A DNA stretch of 64,000 bases. It comes from Marispirochaeta aestuarii (GTDB lineage Bacteria; Spirochaetota; Spirochaetia; JC444; Marispirochaetaceae). The DNA lies in contig NZ_MWQY01000002.1 in the NCBI RefSeq assembly GCF_002087085.1, positions 1 through 64,000 of the forward strand, given 5' to 3'. The stretch's first letter is position 1. Every line of letters starts with the position of its first letter. Made by a program: the position numbers and the translations under genes. Under the pieces are notes generated by a model. The model searched no databases and was not told where the DNA came from. It saw only the letters and a list, made by a program, of their open reading frames with translations. This document shows positions 8,190 through 16,025 of this stretch, piece after piece.

Positions 8190-9056
8190 ATGAGTCTAAG
8201 CGCACAGGAAAAATGGGAACTGGAAGAGAAGGCCCTGTCCCTGCGGGAGAAAGTCCTCAGAATGATCAAGGCCTCCGGTTCCGGTCACCTGGGAGGAGCC
8301 CTTTCTGCAACCGAGATACTTACGGCCCTCTACTTTCGTATTATGAGGGTGGATCCCCAACGGCCCGACTGGCCCGAGAGGGACCGTTTCGTCCTCTCCG
8401 CGGGACACAAATGTCTTATCCTCTATGCAGCCCTGGCGGAGAAGGGTTTTCTGCCGGAAAGCTATCTGGATACCTACGGAGACCTTAAGTCCCCCCTGCC
8501 GGGCCACCCCAGCATGGAAAAACAGCCGGGAGTAGAGGCCAATACCGGAGCCCTGGGACACGGACTCTCCATAGCCGGCGGCATGGCCATGGGTCTGCGG
8601 GCCCAGGAGAAAAAGAACCGGGTTTTCGTACTCATGGGGGACGGAGAACAGGCGGAGGGCTCCAACTGGGAGGCCGCAGCGGCAGCCTCCTACCACAAAC
8701 TGGACAATCTGCTGGCCTTTGTCGACCGCAACGGACTCCAGATCGGCGGGAAGACAACCGAAGTAATGAGTTACGAACCTCTGGAAGATCGCTGGTCCGC
8801 CTTCGGCTGGAGCGTTAAAACCATCGACGGCAACAATATCGAACAGGTGGTGGAAGCCATCGAATCGGCACCTTTCGAGGCGGGAAAACCCTCGGTAATC
8901 ATCGCCGATACGGTCAAATCCAAGGGACTCTCTTTCGCCGAAGGAGACGCGGCCTACCACTACTGGAAGGCCGGTGCCGATGAAATGAAAACCGCTGACG
9001 CTGACCTGAAAAAGGCTCGCGAAATTCTGGAAAACGCACGGAAGGGGTTGAAATGA
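8190..9056 (+). CDS. Transketolase, N-terminal half (thiamine-diphosphate subunit), copy 1
   Basis: A 288-residue half transketolase carrying the thiamine-diphosphate-binding domain. The start is the ATG at 8190; the open frame extends upstream into rpiB. Key stretches are ASGSGHLGGALSATEIL, DRFVLSAGHKCLILYA, GALGHGLSIAGGMAMG and the ThDP motif GDGEQAEGSNWEAAAAASYHKLDNL, ending near FVDRNG. It transfers two-carbon units between sugar phosphates once paired with the next gene's product, whose ATG overlaps its stop by four bases. Confidence 0.92.
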   Translation: MSLSAQEKWELEEKALSLREKVLRMIKASGSGHLGGALSATEILTALYFRIMRVDPQRPDWPERDRFVLSAGHKCLILYAALAEKGFLPESYLDTYGDLKSPLPGHPSMEKQPGVEANTGALGHGLSIAGGMAMGLRAQEKKNRVFVLMGDGEQAEGSNWEAAAAASYHKLDNLLAFVDRNGLQIGGKTTEVMSYEPLEDRWSAFGWSVKTIDGNNIEQVVEAIESAPFEAGKPSVIIADTVKSKGLSFAEGDAAYHYWKAGADEMKTADADLKKAREILENARKGLK

Positions 9057-10012
9057 AAACGGTAAGCTGGAACAGAACATTCACCGAAGCAAAGGATCCC
9101 CGCAAGACCTTCGGGGAAGCCCTGACTGACGCGGGAAGCGCTATACCCGAAATAATAGCCCTCTCCACCGACAGCTCCTCAGGTTCCGGAATGGGCCCCT
9201 TCGCCAAAAAGTTCCCGGAGCGGCATTACGAGTTCGGCATCATGGAGCAGGGGGCCATAGGGTATGCCGCGGGGCTTGCATCCACGGGCCTGATCCCTTT
9301 TTACGCTGCCATCGCCCCCTTTGTAACCGCCCGGCCCTACGAGATGTTCCGCAACGACCTGGGTTATATGCAGCAGAATGTCAAGGTTGTGGGACGCTGC
9401 GCAGGTCTCACCTACTCCCACCTGGGTCCGACTCACCATTCCCTGGATGATATCGCCATTATCCGGACCATCCCCGGTGTAACGATCCTGAATCCCGGCG
9501 ACCCGGTAAGCATTCACAAGGCCGTACAGGCGGCGGCCGAGTTCAAGGGACCGGCCTATATCCGCATAGGAAGTCCACCCATGCCCGGCATCTATAATGG
9601 CGATGTTCCCTTCGAGGCGGGCAAGGGTAACGTCCTTATGGACGGGACGGATGTAACGATCATAGCCACCGGTACCATGCTCGCCAATGCCGTCAAGGCC
9701 GCCATGAGCCTGGAATCCGAAGGGGTCAGCGTCTGCCTGATCGACATGCACACGGTAAAGCCCCTGGATACGGAGCTTGTACTGGAGGCGGCTGAACGTA
9801 CCGGACGCATCGTCACCGTGGAAGAACACTATGTGACCGGCGGTCTCGGAAGTGCCGTGGCTGAGCTCTGCTCCGCAAATCGGCCAACCCCGGTCCACAT
9901 GATCGGCGTCAAGGACCAGTACGCCAGCAACGGACCCTACGAGGAGCTCCTGGGACTCTACGGCCTGCAGGCCGGACAGATCGCCGACACGGTCAGAAAT
10001 ATCTTGAAATAA
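9053..10012 (+). CDS. Transketolase, C-terminal half (pyrimidine-binding subunit), copy 1
   Basis: A 319-residue partner of the preceding half, with the pyrimidine-binding and C-terminal transketolase domains. GIMEQGAIGYAAGLASTGLIPFYA holds the conserved cofactor-activating Glu. THHSLDDIAIIRTIPGVTILNPGD is the conserved His segment, and VCLIDMHTVKPLD with EEHYVTGGLGSAVAE forms the last domain. The genes overlap by four bases, as expected for subunits made one-to-one. An intrinsic terminator follows at 10022. Confidence 0.92.
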   Translation: MKTVSWNRTFTEAKDPRKTFGEALTDAGSAIPEIIALSTDSSSGSGMGPFAKKFPERHYEFGIMEQGAIGYAAGLASTGLIPFYAAIAPFVTARPYEMFRNDLGYMQQNVKVVGRCAGLTYSHLGPTHHSLDDIAIIRTIPGVTILNPGDPVSIHKAVQAAAEFKGPAYIRIGSPPMPGIYNGDVPFEAGKGNVLMDGTDVTIIATGTMLANAVKAAMSLESEGVSVCLIDMHTVKPLDTELVLEAAERTGRIVTVEEHYVTGGLGSAVAELCSANRPTPVHMIGVKDQYASNGPYEELLGLYGLQAGQIADTVRNILK

Positions 10013-10021
10013 CACTCTATT

Positions 10022-10049
10022 CCCCCGGTTCTGTACCGGGGGATTTTTC
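10022..10049 (+). terminator. Intrinsic terminator after transketolase copy 1
   Basis: CCCCCGGT paired with ACCGGGGG, loop TCTGT, then ATTTTT. It separates the transketolase genes from the FGGY kinase gene 40 bases on. Some read-through is possible because no clear promoter is visible before the kinase. Confidence 0.85.
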
Positions 10050-10088
10050 TGTGACAAGCAGAACAATCAAAGGGACAAGGAGAGGGGC

Positions 10089-11438
10089 ATGAACATTCTT
10101 GGAGTCGACATCGGTACCACCTCGATGAAAATGGGGGTTTTTACCACCGATAAGGACGGAAATCTTGAACAGGTGCGGGAGTATTCGGAATCCTATCCCG
10201 TAAATGTCTACAACAACGGTACCTTCGGGGATATCGAGCAGGAAAAATGGGAGAAGGCCTTCCGCAACGGCTGCCGGCAAATGGCGGACCTGATGGGGGG
10301 AATCGACGCGGTATCCCTTTCCGGTACGACCCCGGGCTTAAGCGCCATGGACGCCGATGGAAAAGCGACCTATCCGGCCATCCTGATGCTGGACCAGAGA
10401 TCCCGCAAGCAGGCCGCCGATATCATCCGGACCGTTGGTCTTCAGAAAATTCTGGATGAAACCTCCAATATGCCGGTCGCCGGAGGCTGTTCCCTGGCGA
10501 GTATCCTGTGGATCAAGGAAAACGAACCGGAGGCCTACGAAAAGTCCGTATGCTTCGGCCATTCCAACACCTACATAGCAAAATGGCTCACCGGCTCCTT
10601 CGCCATCGATCCCTCCTCCGCCTCCCTGAGCGCCCTGTACAATACAGTACGGAACGATCTTACCTGGAACAAGGAGATCGCCTCGGCCTTCGGGTTGTCC
10701 GTCGACCGCCTGCCGAAGGTTATTCACTCCTATGACAGCGCAGGAAACGTCAAGGCGGACCTTGCAGCGGAACTGGGTATGACCAAAAAGCCCCCGGTAA
10801 TAATCGGCGGAAACGACGCGGTACTGGCGGCCTACGACGCCGGGGTAAACGAACCGGGTCAGATGATCAATGTCAACGGTACCTGCGAGATCAGCCTTGT
10901 CTGTCTGCCCAAATGTTACCCCTCCACGGAATACAATATACGGGCCCATGTGCTTCCCGACCGCTGGCTTACCCTCTACGTCATGAACGCAGGAGGCAAG
11001 GCTTTTGAGTGGTTCCAGCAGCTCTTCTGCTCCGAGATGACCCCCGACCAGTTCTGGTCGGACTTTATGCCCGTCGCCATGGAGAAATGGCTGACCCGGG
11101 AGAGCAATGTACGCTACACCCCCTATCTGATGGGATCCCGTTACTCCCTGGAACCCCTGAAAGCCGAGTTTACCGGCATGAACCAGGAATCCGACCGGGA
11201 AGAACTCCTTGCAGCCATGGTCCGGGGTCTCTGCGAATATCAGCGGGAGCACCTCAAGGAGATCTCCCTGGAGATCCCCATTTCAAAGGAGATCTTCGTA
11301 ACCGGCGGTGCGGTTAACGACATTCTGATTGAAGCAAAAAAACAGTGGATGCGGGACAGCAGCTACGTCTATCGTGACCAGTCCTCCCTTCGCGGAGCGG
11401 CCCTTCTGGCCCGCAAGCACCTCGAAGGTGAACTGTGA
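10089..11438 (+). CDS. FGGY family carbohydrate kinase (xylulokinase-like)
   Basis: A 449-residue ATP-dependent sugar or polyol kinase. The N-terminal phosphate-binding loop is NILGVDIGTTSMKMGVF. AVSLSGTTPGLSAMD and ILMLDQRSRKQA are in the substrate-domain position. VIIGGNDAVLAAYDAGV and FVTGGAVNDILIEAKKQWM belong to the second actin-like domain. It is slightly shorter than the usual 480-500 residues. AAGGAG precedes the ATG. The following dehydrogenase gene overlaps it by four bases, pointing to a pathway in which a polyol or keto-sugar is oxidised and phosphorylated. The sugar cannot be read from the sequence. Confidence 0.88.
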   Translation: MNILGVDIGTTSMKMGVFTTDKDGNLEQVREYSESYPVNVYNNGTFGDIEQEKWEKAFRNGCRQMADLMGGIDAVSLSGTTPGLSAMDADGKATYPAILMLDQRSRKQAADIIRTVGLQKILDETSNMPVAGGCSLASILWIKENEPEAYEKSVCFGHSNTYIAKWLTGSFAIDPSSASLSALYNTVRNDLTWNKEIASAFGLSVDRLPKVIHSYDSAGNVKADLAAELGMTKKPPVIIGGNDAVLAAYDAGVNEPGQMINVNGTCEISLVCLPKCYPSTEYNIRAHVLPDRWLTLYVMNAGGKAFEWFQQLFCSEMTPDQFWSDFMPVAMEKWLTRESNVRYTPYLMGSRYSLEPLKAEFTGMNQESDREELLAAMVRGLCEYQREHLKEISLEIPISKEIFVTGGAVNDILIEAKKQWMRDSSYVYRDQSSLRGAALLARKHLEGEL

Positions 11439-12184
11439 GTGTGGCAGGCAAAACCGTCCTTGTAACCGGGGCGGGAGCCAATATCGGCCGGGCGATAGCT
11501 GAACTTTTCGCCCGGCAGGGGGCCCGGGTGGCCATAACCACCCGATCCAATGCCGGGGGAGGAGAAGCCGCCGCGGAGGCTGTTCGCCGACAGGGCGGAG
11601 AAGCCCTCTTTTTCGCTGCCGACCTGACCGACGAAAACCAGGTTGACCAGCTTTTCCGCCGCGTGGAACAGAGCTTCGGTCCCGTGGAGGTGCTTATCAA
11701 CAACGCCGGCGCGGCCCTTCCCACCCCCTTTCTCGACTCCGAAGTCAGCCAGTGGCGGAATGTTTTCGAGATCAACTTTTTTACCGCCCTGAACTGCTCC
11801 CGCCGGGCAGCCCCTGGAATGATCGACAAAGGCAAAGGGTCAATAATCAATACCGTCTCGGTCCGGGGTTTCGACCATACCGGCCGGGAGGGGATTATGG
11901 CCTACTCCGCGGCCAAGGCTGCCCTGATCAATTTTACCAAGACCCTGGCCAAAGAGCTTGCACCTGGGATCTGCGTAAATGCGGTATCCCCCGGTTTTGT
12001 CCTTACCTCCGCTTACGACACGGCGCCGGAGGAGGTAAAGAAGGGCTTTATCGAATCCACAATGATCAAACGCTGGATACAGCCGGAGGAACTGGCGGAA
12101 GCATACCTCTACCTTGCCGGTCAATCTGCAGCAACCGGGACAGTCCTCGGTGTCGACGGCGGCTTTCTGCTCAAACAGGCCTGA
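11435..12184 (+). CDS. Short-chain dehydrogenase/reductase, copy 1
   Basis: A 249-residue NAD(P)-dependent classical SDR. It starts with GTG overlapping the kinase stop (GTGA), so it is probably translationally coupled. Visible are the nucleotide loop TGAGANIGRAIAE, the NNAGA motif, the serine strand IINTVSVRG and the catalytic pair AYSAAKAAL. VNAVSPGFVLTSAY and GVDGGF complete the fold. It probably oxidises or reduces the polyol or keto-sugar handled by the upstream kinase. Confidence 0.9.
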   Translation: MSVAGKTVLVTGAGANIGRAIAELFARQGARVAITTRSNAGGGEAAAEAVRRQGGEALFFAADLTDENQVDQLFRRVEQSFGPVEVLINNAGAALPTPFLDSEVSQWRNVFEINFFTALNCSRRAAPGMIDKGKGSIINTVSVRGFDHTGREGIMAYSAAKAALINFTKTLAKELAPGICVNAVSPGFVLTSAYDTAPEEVKKGFIESTMIKRWIQPEELAEAYLYLAGQSAATGTVLGVDGGFLLKQA

Positions 12185-12190
12185 GACGCC

Positions 12191-12219
12191 CTGCCTCCCC
12201 TGACCTCATGGGGAGGCAG
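12191..12219 (+). terminator. Strong stem-loop after the kinase/SDR pair, no T-run
   Basis: CTGCCTCCCC pairs perfectly with GGGGAGGCAG around a nine-base loop. There is no following T-run, so it may protect the 3' end of the mRNA or be a weak terminator. The next gene has its own promoter. Confidence 0.5.
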
Positions 12220-12221
12220 GC

Positions 12222-12254
12222 TTGCACACTTCAGTTTTGTACGATATCATACAA
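12222..12254 (+). promoter_or_regulatory. Promoter and TTGTAC/ATACAA palindrome before SDR copy 2
   Basis: TTGCAC (12222-12227) and TATCAT (12245-12250) are 17 bases apart. Overlapping the -10 is TTGTACGATATCATACAA (12237-12254), symmetric at all but two positions (one base pair and its mirror). Its TTGTA half-sites resemble those near the GntR genes, so a second regulator may act here besides the LacI protein. Confidence 0.5.
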
Positions 12255-12269
12255 TTGGAACGATTCAAT
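12254..12269. promoter_or_regulatory. LacI-type operator copy 1 (ATTGGAACGATTCAAT)
   Basis: This 16-mer is identical, on the opposite strand, to the one at 14314-14329 and matches 13 of 16 bases at 14154-14169. It begins four bases after the -10 of the SDR promoter, covering the expected start of transcription. This ties SDR copy 2 to the LacI regulator encoded next to it. Confidence 0.75.
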
Positions 12270-12291
12270 AACCACATTTCTGGAGTTTTTA

Positions 12292-13026
12292 ATGGCGAAA
12301 AAGATAATTATAACCGGTGCCAGTACCGGAATCGGGGCTGAGACTTCCCGTATGCTGGCCCCGGGAAACGAAATCATTGTACACTACTACTCTTCCAAAG
12401 GTCCGGCGGAAGCCGTTGCCGCGGATATCGAAAAAGCGGGAGGAAAGGCCCACCTGCTTCAGGCTGACCTTTCAAAATCCGATGAATGCGAACGCTTTGT
12501 CGCTGAATGCGCCAAACTGTTCCCCGTTGTGGATGTCCTGGTCAACAATGCCGGCGGTCTTATTCGGCGCCAGCCGATAAACGAACTGGACTGGGATTTC
12601 ATGATCGAAACCTTCGCCCTGAATACCTTTTCCACCATGAAGGTTACCTCCCTCTGCGTACCCCTGCTGGAAAAGGCGGAAGATCCGGTTATCATCAACA
12701 TGACCTCCATTGCCATGCGCCACGGTGCCCCCTCCGCCACCCTCTACGGAGCATCCAAGGGAGCCCTGGATACCTTTACCCGCGGGGCCGCCACGGAGCT
12801 GGCACCGAAGAAGATACGGGTAAATGCGGTAGCCCCGGGAGTCATCGAAACCCCCTTCCACGAAAAGGTCTCCACCCCGGAAAAGATGAAGAGCTTCAAG
12901 GAGAATACGCCCCTTAAGCGGAACGGCCGGGCCCGGCATATCGCCCAGGCTGTCAAGTATCTTATCGAGAACGACTTCATGACCGGCGCGACGGTGGATG
13001 TAAACGGCGGGCTGTTCATGTACTAG
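12292..13026 (+). CDS. Short-chain dehydrogenase/reductase, copy 2
   Basis: A 244-residue classical SDR. The start is the ATG at 12292 after TGGAG; the open frame continues upstream only as an artefact. It has TGASTGIG, NNAGG, the serine strand IINMTSIAM and the catalytic LYGASKGAL, then VNAVAPGVIETPFH and DVNGGLFMY. It has its own promoter with a LacI-type operator, so it belongs to the regulon of the convergent LacI gene and its TRAP operon rather than to the upstream kinase operon. It probably oxidises or reduces a sugar, polyol or hydroxyacid. Confidence 0.9.
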   Translation: MAKKIIITGASTGIGAETSRMLAPGNEIIVHYYSSKGPAEAVAADIEKAGGKAHLLQADLSKSDECERFVAECAKLFPVVDVLVNNAGGLIRRQPINELDWDFMIETFALNTFSTMKVTSLCVPLLEKAEDPVIINMTSIAMRHGAPSATLYGASKGALDTFTRGAATELAPKKIRVNAVAPGVIETPFHEKVSTPEKMKSFKENTPLKRNGRARHIAQAVKYLIENDFMTGATVDVNGGLFMY

Positions 13027-13049
13027 GGGTCAGTACAGACCGTAAAAAG

Positions 13050-13087
13050 CCATCGGCGGCAGTATCAGGCGCCGATGGTTTTTTTTT
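13050..13087 (+). terminator. Intrinsic terminator after SDR copy 2, inside the end of lacI
   Basis: CCATCGGCG pairs with CGCCGATGG and is followed by nine T. The stem overlaps the last codons of the convergent LacI gene, whose C-terminal GQKKTIGA is read through it. Confidence 0.88.
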
Positions 13088-14132
13088 GCCCCGGGTTCAA
13101 CTTTTCGGCGGTTCCGCAGGACTCCCGTATCGCAAGCCGGGGAGTTATCAGTATCCGTTCCGGGGTTCCCGGATTCTCAATCAGTTGCAGAAGAAAACCC
13201 GCCGCCCTCCGGGCTATGAGTTCCGGAGGAATGGCAATGGTGGAGAGGGAGGGAGTCCACAGCCTGGCTTCGGAGATATCGTCGAAACCAATGACGCCGA
13301 AATTCCGCCCCGGCTGAATACCCTTTGATCGCAGCCCCAGCATGACCCCCAGGGCTATAATGTCATTATAGCAGAAGGCCGCCGTGGGAGGATCGGGACG
13401 GGACACCAGTTCCCGAATGGCCGCGTAACCTCCCCAGCGGCTCCCCTGGGCGGTGACCATTAATTCCGGATCCGGGCTGTAACCATACTTGTCAAAGGCG
13501 ATCCGGAATCCCTCCAGCCGCTCAGGCCGGGGCGACGAGCCGTCCTCGCCTCCCACAAAAGCGATTCGCCTGTGGCCTGCCGCAAGCAGACGTTCCACCG
13601 CCATGGTCGTACCCACGACGTTATCGGCGCCCACATAATTCCCCGGATAATCGCTGAGATAGCGGTTTATAAATACCGAAGGAACATTACTGTTGACCAG
13701 AGGACCCAGATCTTCCCGGGTGGAAAACCTGGCGGGACTGATAAGCAGCCCCTCCACATTATGTTCGAGGAGGGTGGAGATGGCCTTTCTCTGACGTTCC
13801 GGGCTCTCGGTCGTATTGGCGAGCATAACGACGATTCCCTCCGGTTCGAGACACTCCTCTATTACCGGCACCAGCTCGGCAAAGAAGGGGTTACCCAGAT
13901 CATTGATGAGGACCCCGACAATAAAGGAGCGGCTGGTCCGCAGGTTGGCGGCGGTACGATTGTAGACATATCCAAGGGATTCGCTTGCCGCTTTTACCAG
14001 GGCCGCGGTCTCCTTCGTTATAAGGGGGCTGTTTTTCAGCACAAGAGAGACCGTCGACTTTGAGACCCCCGCCTCCCGGGCGATATCCTTGATCGTCACC
14101 CTTCTCTTGGTTTTTCCTGTCTGCCGGTTCAC
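13065..14132 (-). CDS. LacI family transcriptional repressor
   Basis: A 355-residue regulator. Residues ~12-60 are the LacI helix-turn-helix (TIKDIAREAGVSKSTVSLVLKNSP). The rest is a periplasmic-binding-protein-like effector domain, with VGVLINDLGNPFFAELVPVIEE, FINRYLSDYPGNYVGADNV, RRIAFVGGEDGSSPRPERLEGF and GVIGFDDISEARLWTPSLSTI. It is divergent from TRAP operon 2. The intergenic region holds two copies of a 16-bp operator, one on its own promoter, so autoregulation is likely. A third copy lies on the SDR copy 2 promoter. The effector is probably the substrate of TRAP 2 or a breakdown product. Confidence 0.93.
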   Translation of the reverse strand: MNRQTGKTKRRVTIKDIAREAGVSKSTVSLVLKNSPLITKETAALVKAASESLGYVYNRTAANLRTSRSFIVGVLINDLGNPFFAELVPVIEECLEPEGIVVMLANTTESPERQRKAISTLLEHNVEGLLISPARFSTREDLGPLVNSNVPSVFINRYLSDYPGNYVGADNVVGTTMAVERLLAAGHRRIAFVGGEDGSSPRPERLEGFRIAFDKYGYSPDPELMVTAQGSRWGGYAAIRELVSRPDPPTAAFCYNDIIALGVMLGLRSKGIQPGRNFGVIGFDDISEARLWTPSLSTIAIPPELIARRAAGFLLQLIENPGTPERILITPRLAIRESCGTAEKLNPGQKKTIGA

Positions 14133-14153
14133 CCTACAAATACCTTCTTTGAA

Positions 14154-14169
14154 ATTGGAACGGTGTAAT
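14154..14169. promoter_or_regulatory. LacI-type operator copy 2, on the lacI promoter
   Basis: ATTGGAACGGTGTAAT matches the other two operators at 13 of 16 positions. It overlaps the end of the lacI -10 and the predicted start of transcription, the place expected for autorepression. It is the weakest match of the three. Confidence 0.65.
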
Positions 14170-14196
14170 TCTATGCTCCCATAAGCGAACTGTCAA
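14168..14196 (-). promoter_or_regulatory. Promoter of lacI
   Basis: On the minus strand TTGACA (14196-14191), a 17-base spacer and TAGAAT (14173-14168) form a near-consensus sigma-70-type promoter about 35 bases upstream of the lacI start codon. Confidence 0.75.
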
Positions 14197-14280
14197 TAAA
14201 TAAAAAACCCAACTTGAACACATTATCCGGAAGCTTAAACTAAAAATAGTACAAAATTGCAGTACTGAAAAACAATTTTC

Positions 14281-14309
14281 TTGACAGCAACCAAAACCCC
14301 TGCTATCGT
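14281..14309 (+). promoter_or_regulatory. Promoter of TRAP operon 2
   Basis: TTGACA at 14281-14286, a 17-base spacer and TATCGT at 14304-14309 preceded by TGC, giving an extended -10. Transcription should start near 14316, inside the operator that follows. Confidence 0.75.
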
Positions 14310-14313
14310 TTTC

Positions 14314-14329
14314 ATTGAATCGTTCCAAT
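14314..14329. promoter_or_regulatory. LacI-type operator copy 3, on the TRAP operon 2 promoter
   Basis: ATTGAATCGTTCCAAT is the exact reverse complement of the operator at 12254-12269. It starts five bases after the -10, so bound repressor would block initiation of the TRAP/CoA-transferase/glycyl-radical operon. Confidence 0.78.
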
Positions 14330-14378
14330 CCAATGCACGAAAGAACTGTGCACGGAAAAATTAACAGGAGGACTATTC

Positions 14379-15392
14379 ATGAAAAAGATTGTTGGACTGA
14401 CTCTCGCACTGATGCTGATCTTCAGCCTTGCTTCCTTTGCGGAAGGCGGAAAAGAGAGCGGAACACCTGAGTCCATTACTCTCGTCGGCGGCGTCATGCT
14501 TCCCAAGGGACATGTATACTATCAGGCAATGGAAAAGTTTGTTGAGCTCCTCGATGAGTACTACACCGGTCCCATCGAACTGAAGTACGAACTTCACCAC
14601 TCCGGCTCCATCGGAACCGAAAAGGACATGTTCGAGTTCATGATGCAGGGAGTTTCCGTAGACTTTGCGGTTGTATCCCCCGCGTGGGCCGCAACCTGGG
14701 ACAAAACAGCCCCCATCATCGACGCACCCTTCCTTTTCAGGAGCATCGAGCACTGGGAACAGTCCCTTGAAGCCGGCGCCCTCGACTCTATCGCGGAAAC
14801 CATTCGGAAAAAAGGCGTCCGTTTCATCGGTTACGGCGGAGGCGGAGCCCGCAGCCTGATCCTGAATCAGCCGGTCAGCAGCCTCGAAGACTTCGGCAAG
14901 ATCGACCTGCGGGTCCAGGGTTCCCCCCTGCACGCCGCGGTATTCGGCGCCATCGGCCTGAACCCCACTCCCCTGGACTATACCGAGGTATATAACGCCA
15001 TAAAAACCGGTGTTGTCGACGGTCTCGAGAACGAACCCGCCGGACTTGAGGGCATGAAATTCTACGAGGTCGCTCCCTACTATGCTCTTTCCGAGCATCA
15101 GATCACCACCCGTATCCTCTGCTTCTCCGAGTCTAGACTTCAGAGCTTTCCCCAGGACCTGCAGGATGCCATTATAAAGGCCGGACTCGACGCCGGACGC
15201 TGGCACCGCAAGGCGGAAGTGGCTCTGGGACAGCAGATCATAGACAAACTGGTAGCCGGCCATGGCCTCAAGGTAATCGAGTTTACCAAAGCGCAGAAAG
15301 ACGAGATGGCCCGCAGGGCAATGCCGGAAGTAATGAAGTACGCCGAAGAAGTCGGTGCCACCGATATCGTCGAAACAATCCAGAATCTCTAG
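14379..15392 (+). CDS. dctP: TRAP transporter binding protein (DctP family), system 2
   Basis: A 337-residue exported solute-binding protein. The signal peptide (MKKIVGLTLALMLIFSLASFA) is followed by EGGKESG. Conserved DctP regions include YELHHSGSIGTEKDMFEFM, FGKIDLRVQGSPLHAAVFGAIG with the ligand Arg, and YTEVYNAIKTGVVDGLENEPAG. The ATG has CAGGAGG upstream. It is the first gene of the LacI-controlled operon and is followed by a strong hairpin. Its ligand is likely the compound broken down by the downstream CoA-transferase, hydratase and glycyl-radical-type enzyme. Confidence 0.93.
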   Translation: MKKIVGLTLALMLIFSLASFAEGGKESGTPESITLVGGVMLPKGHVYYQAMEKFVELLDEYYTGPIELKYELHHSGSIGTEKDMFEFMMQGVSVDFAVVSPAWAATWDKTAPIIDAPFLFRSIEHWEQSLEAGALDSIAETIRKKGVRFIGYGGGGARSLILNQPVSSLEDFGKIDLRVQGSPLHAAVFGAIGLNPTPLDYTEVYNAIKTGVVDGLENEPAGLEGMKFYEVAPYYALSEHQITTRILCFSESRLQSFPQDLQDAIIKAGLDAGRWHRKAEVALGQQIIDKLVAGHGLKVIEFTKAQKDEMARRAMPEVMKYAEEVGATDIVETIQNL

Positions 15393-15415
15393 AGATTAAG
15401 CTTTTCACCTTACCC

Positions 15416-15443
15416 GCAGGCCGGAGGACTCCGGCCTGCTTTT
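15416..15443 (+). terminator. Stem-loop after dctP 2 (attenuating hairpin)
   Basis: GCAGGCCGGA pairs perfectly with TCCGGCCTGC around GGAC and is followed by TTTT. As in the other transporter operons, it sits between the binding-protein gene and the membrane-subunit genes. Partial termination or mRNA protection is inferred. Confidence 0.75.
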
Positions 15444-15467
15444 CCATTAATTCAGAGGAGCAAACCG

Positions 15468-16025
15468 ATGCCCTTGAAACTGTTTGATCTGTACGCGAAA
15501 TTCCTTATCCGCGTAATGATTGTCCTGATGTTCATCCTGCTGGGCGCCGTCGCCCTGACTGTTGCAGGCCGCTACATACCCTTTATTCCCCGCTTCCTGT
15601 GGACCCTGGAAGTCACCAACATATCCCTTATCTGGATGGTTTTTGTGGGCTCGGTAGTCGGCCTCAGGGAATCCCGGCACTTCTACATCGATATCTTCGC
15701 CGGCGGAGTCCCTCCATGGTTCGAAATGTTTCTAAAAATTCTCAACTATTTTGTTACGCTGACTGTCACCTATGTATTTGTCCGTTACGGATACCGCTTT
15801 TTTATGCAGTGGGGACTGATCCAGACCTCTGAGCTTACCGGTATAAATCTTGGTTTTCTCTATGCCTCGGTCCCCTTTGCCGGCGTATCATGGCTGATAT
15901 TCTTGATTGAGAGGTTTTACCACGACTTTATAAAAAAGGACCAGACGGAAGAACACCACATGGCCGATTCCTACCAGGTCCATCACGAAGATGAAGACAC
16001 TAAAGAAGGAGAAACGGACAAATGA
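15468..16025 (+). CDS. dctQ: TRAP transporter small permease (DctQ family), system 2
   Basis: A 185-residue inner-membrane subunit with four hydrophobic segments, the first at VMIVLMFILLGAVALTVAG. The family signature LWTLEVTNISLIWMVFVGSVVGLRESRHFYID is present, with Leu in the usual first-Trp position. The last ~35 residues form a long acidic, His-rich tail (DQTEEHHMADSYQVHHEDED), which is unusual for DctQ. The next gene's ATG overlaps its stop. GAGGAG precedes the start. Confidence 0.9.
   Translation: MPLKLFDLYAKFLIRVMIVLMFILLGAVALTVAGRYIPFIPRFLWTLEVTNISLIWMVFVGSVVGLRESRHFYIDIFAGGVPPWFEMFLKILNYFVTLTVTYVFVRYGYRFFMQWGLIQTSELTGINLGFLYASVPFAGVSWLIFLIERFYHDFIKKDQTEEHHMADSYQVHHEDEDTKEGETDK

Noticed and set aside
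11752-12291. Long upstream extension of the second SDR open frame
   Set aside because: It overlaps SDR copy 1 in another frame and crosses a stem-loop, promoter and operator. The ATG at 12292 has a good site and gives the normal SDR length.
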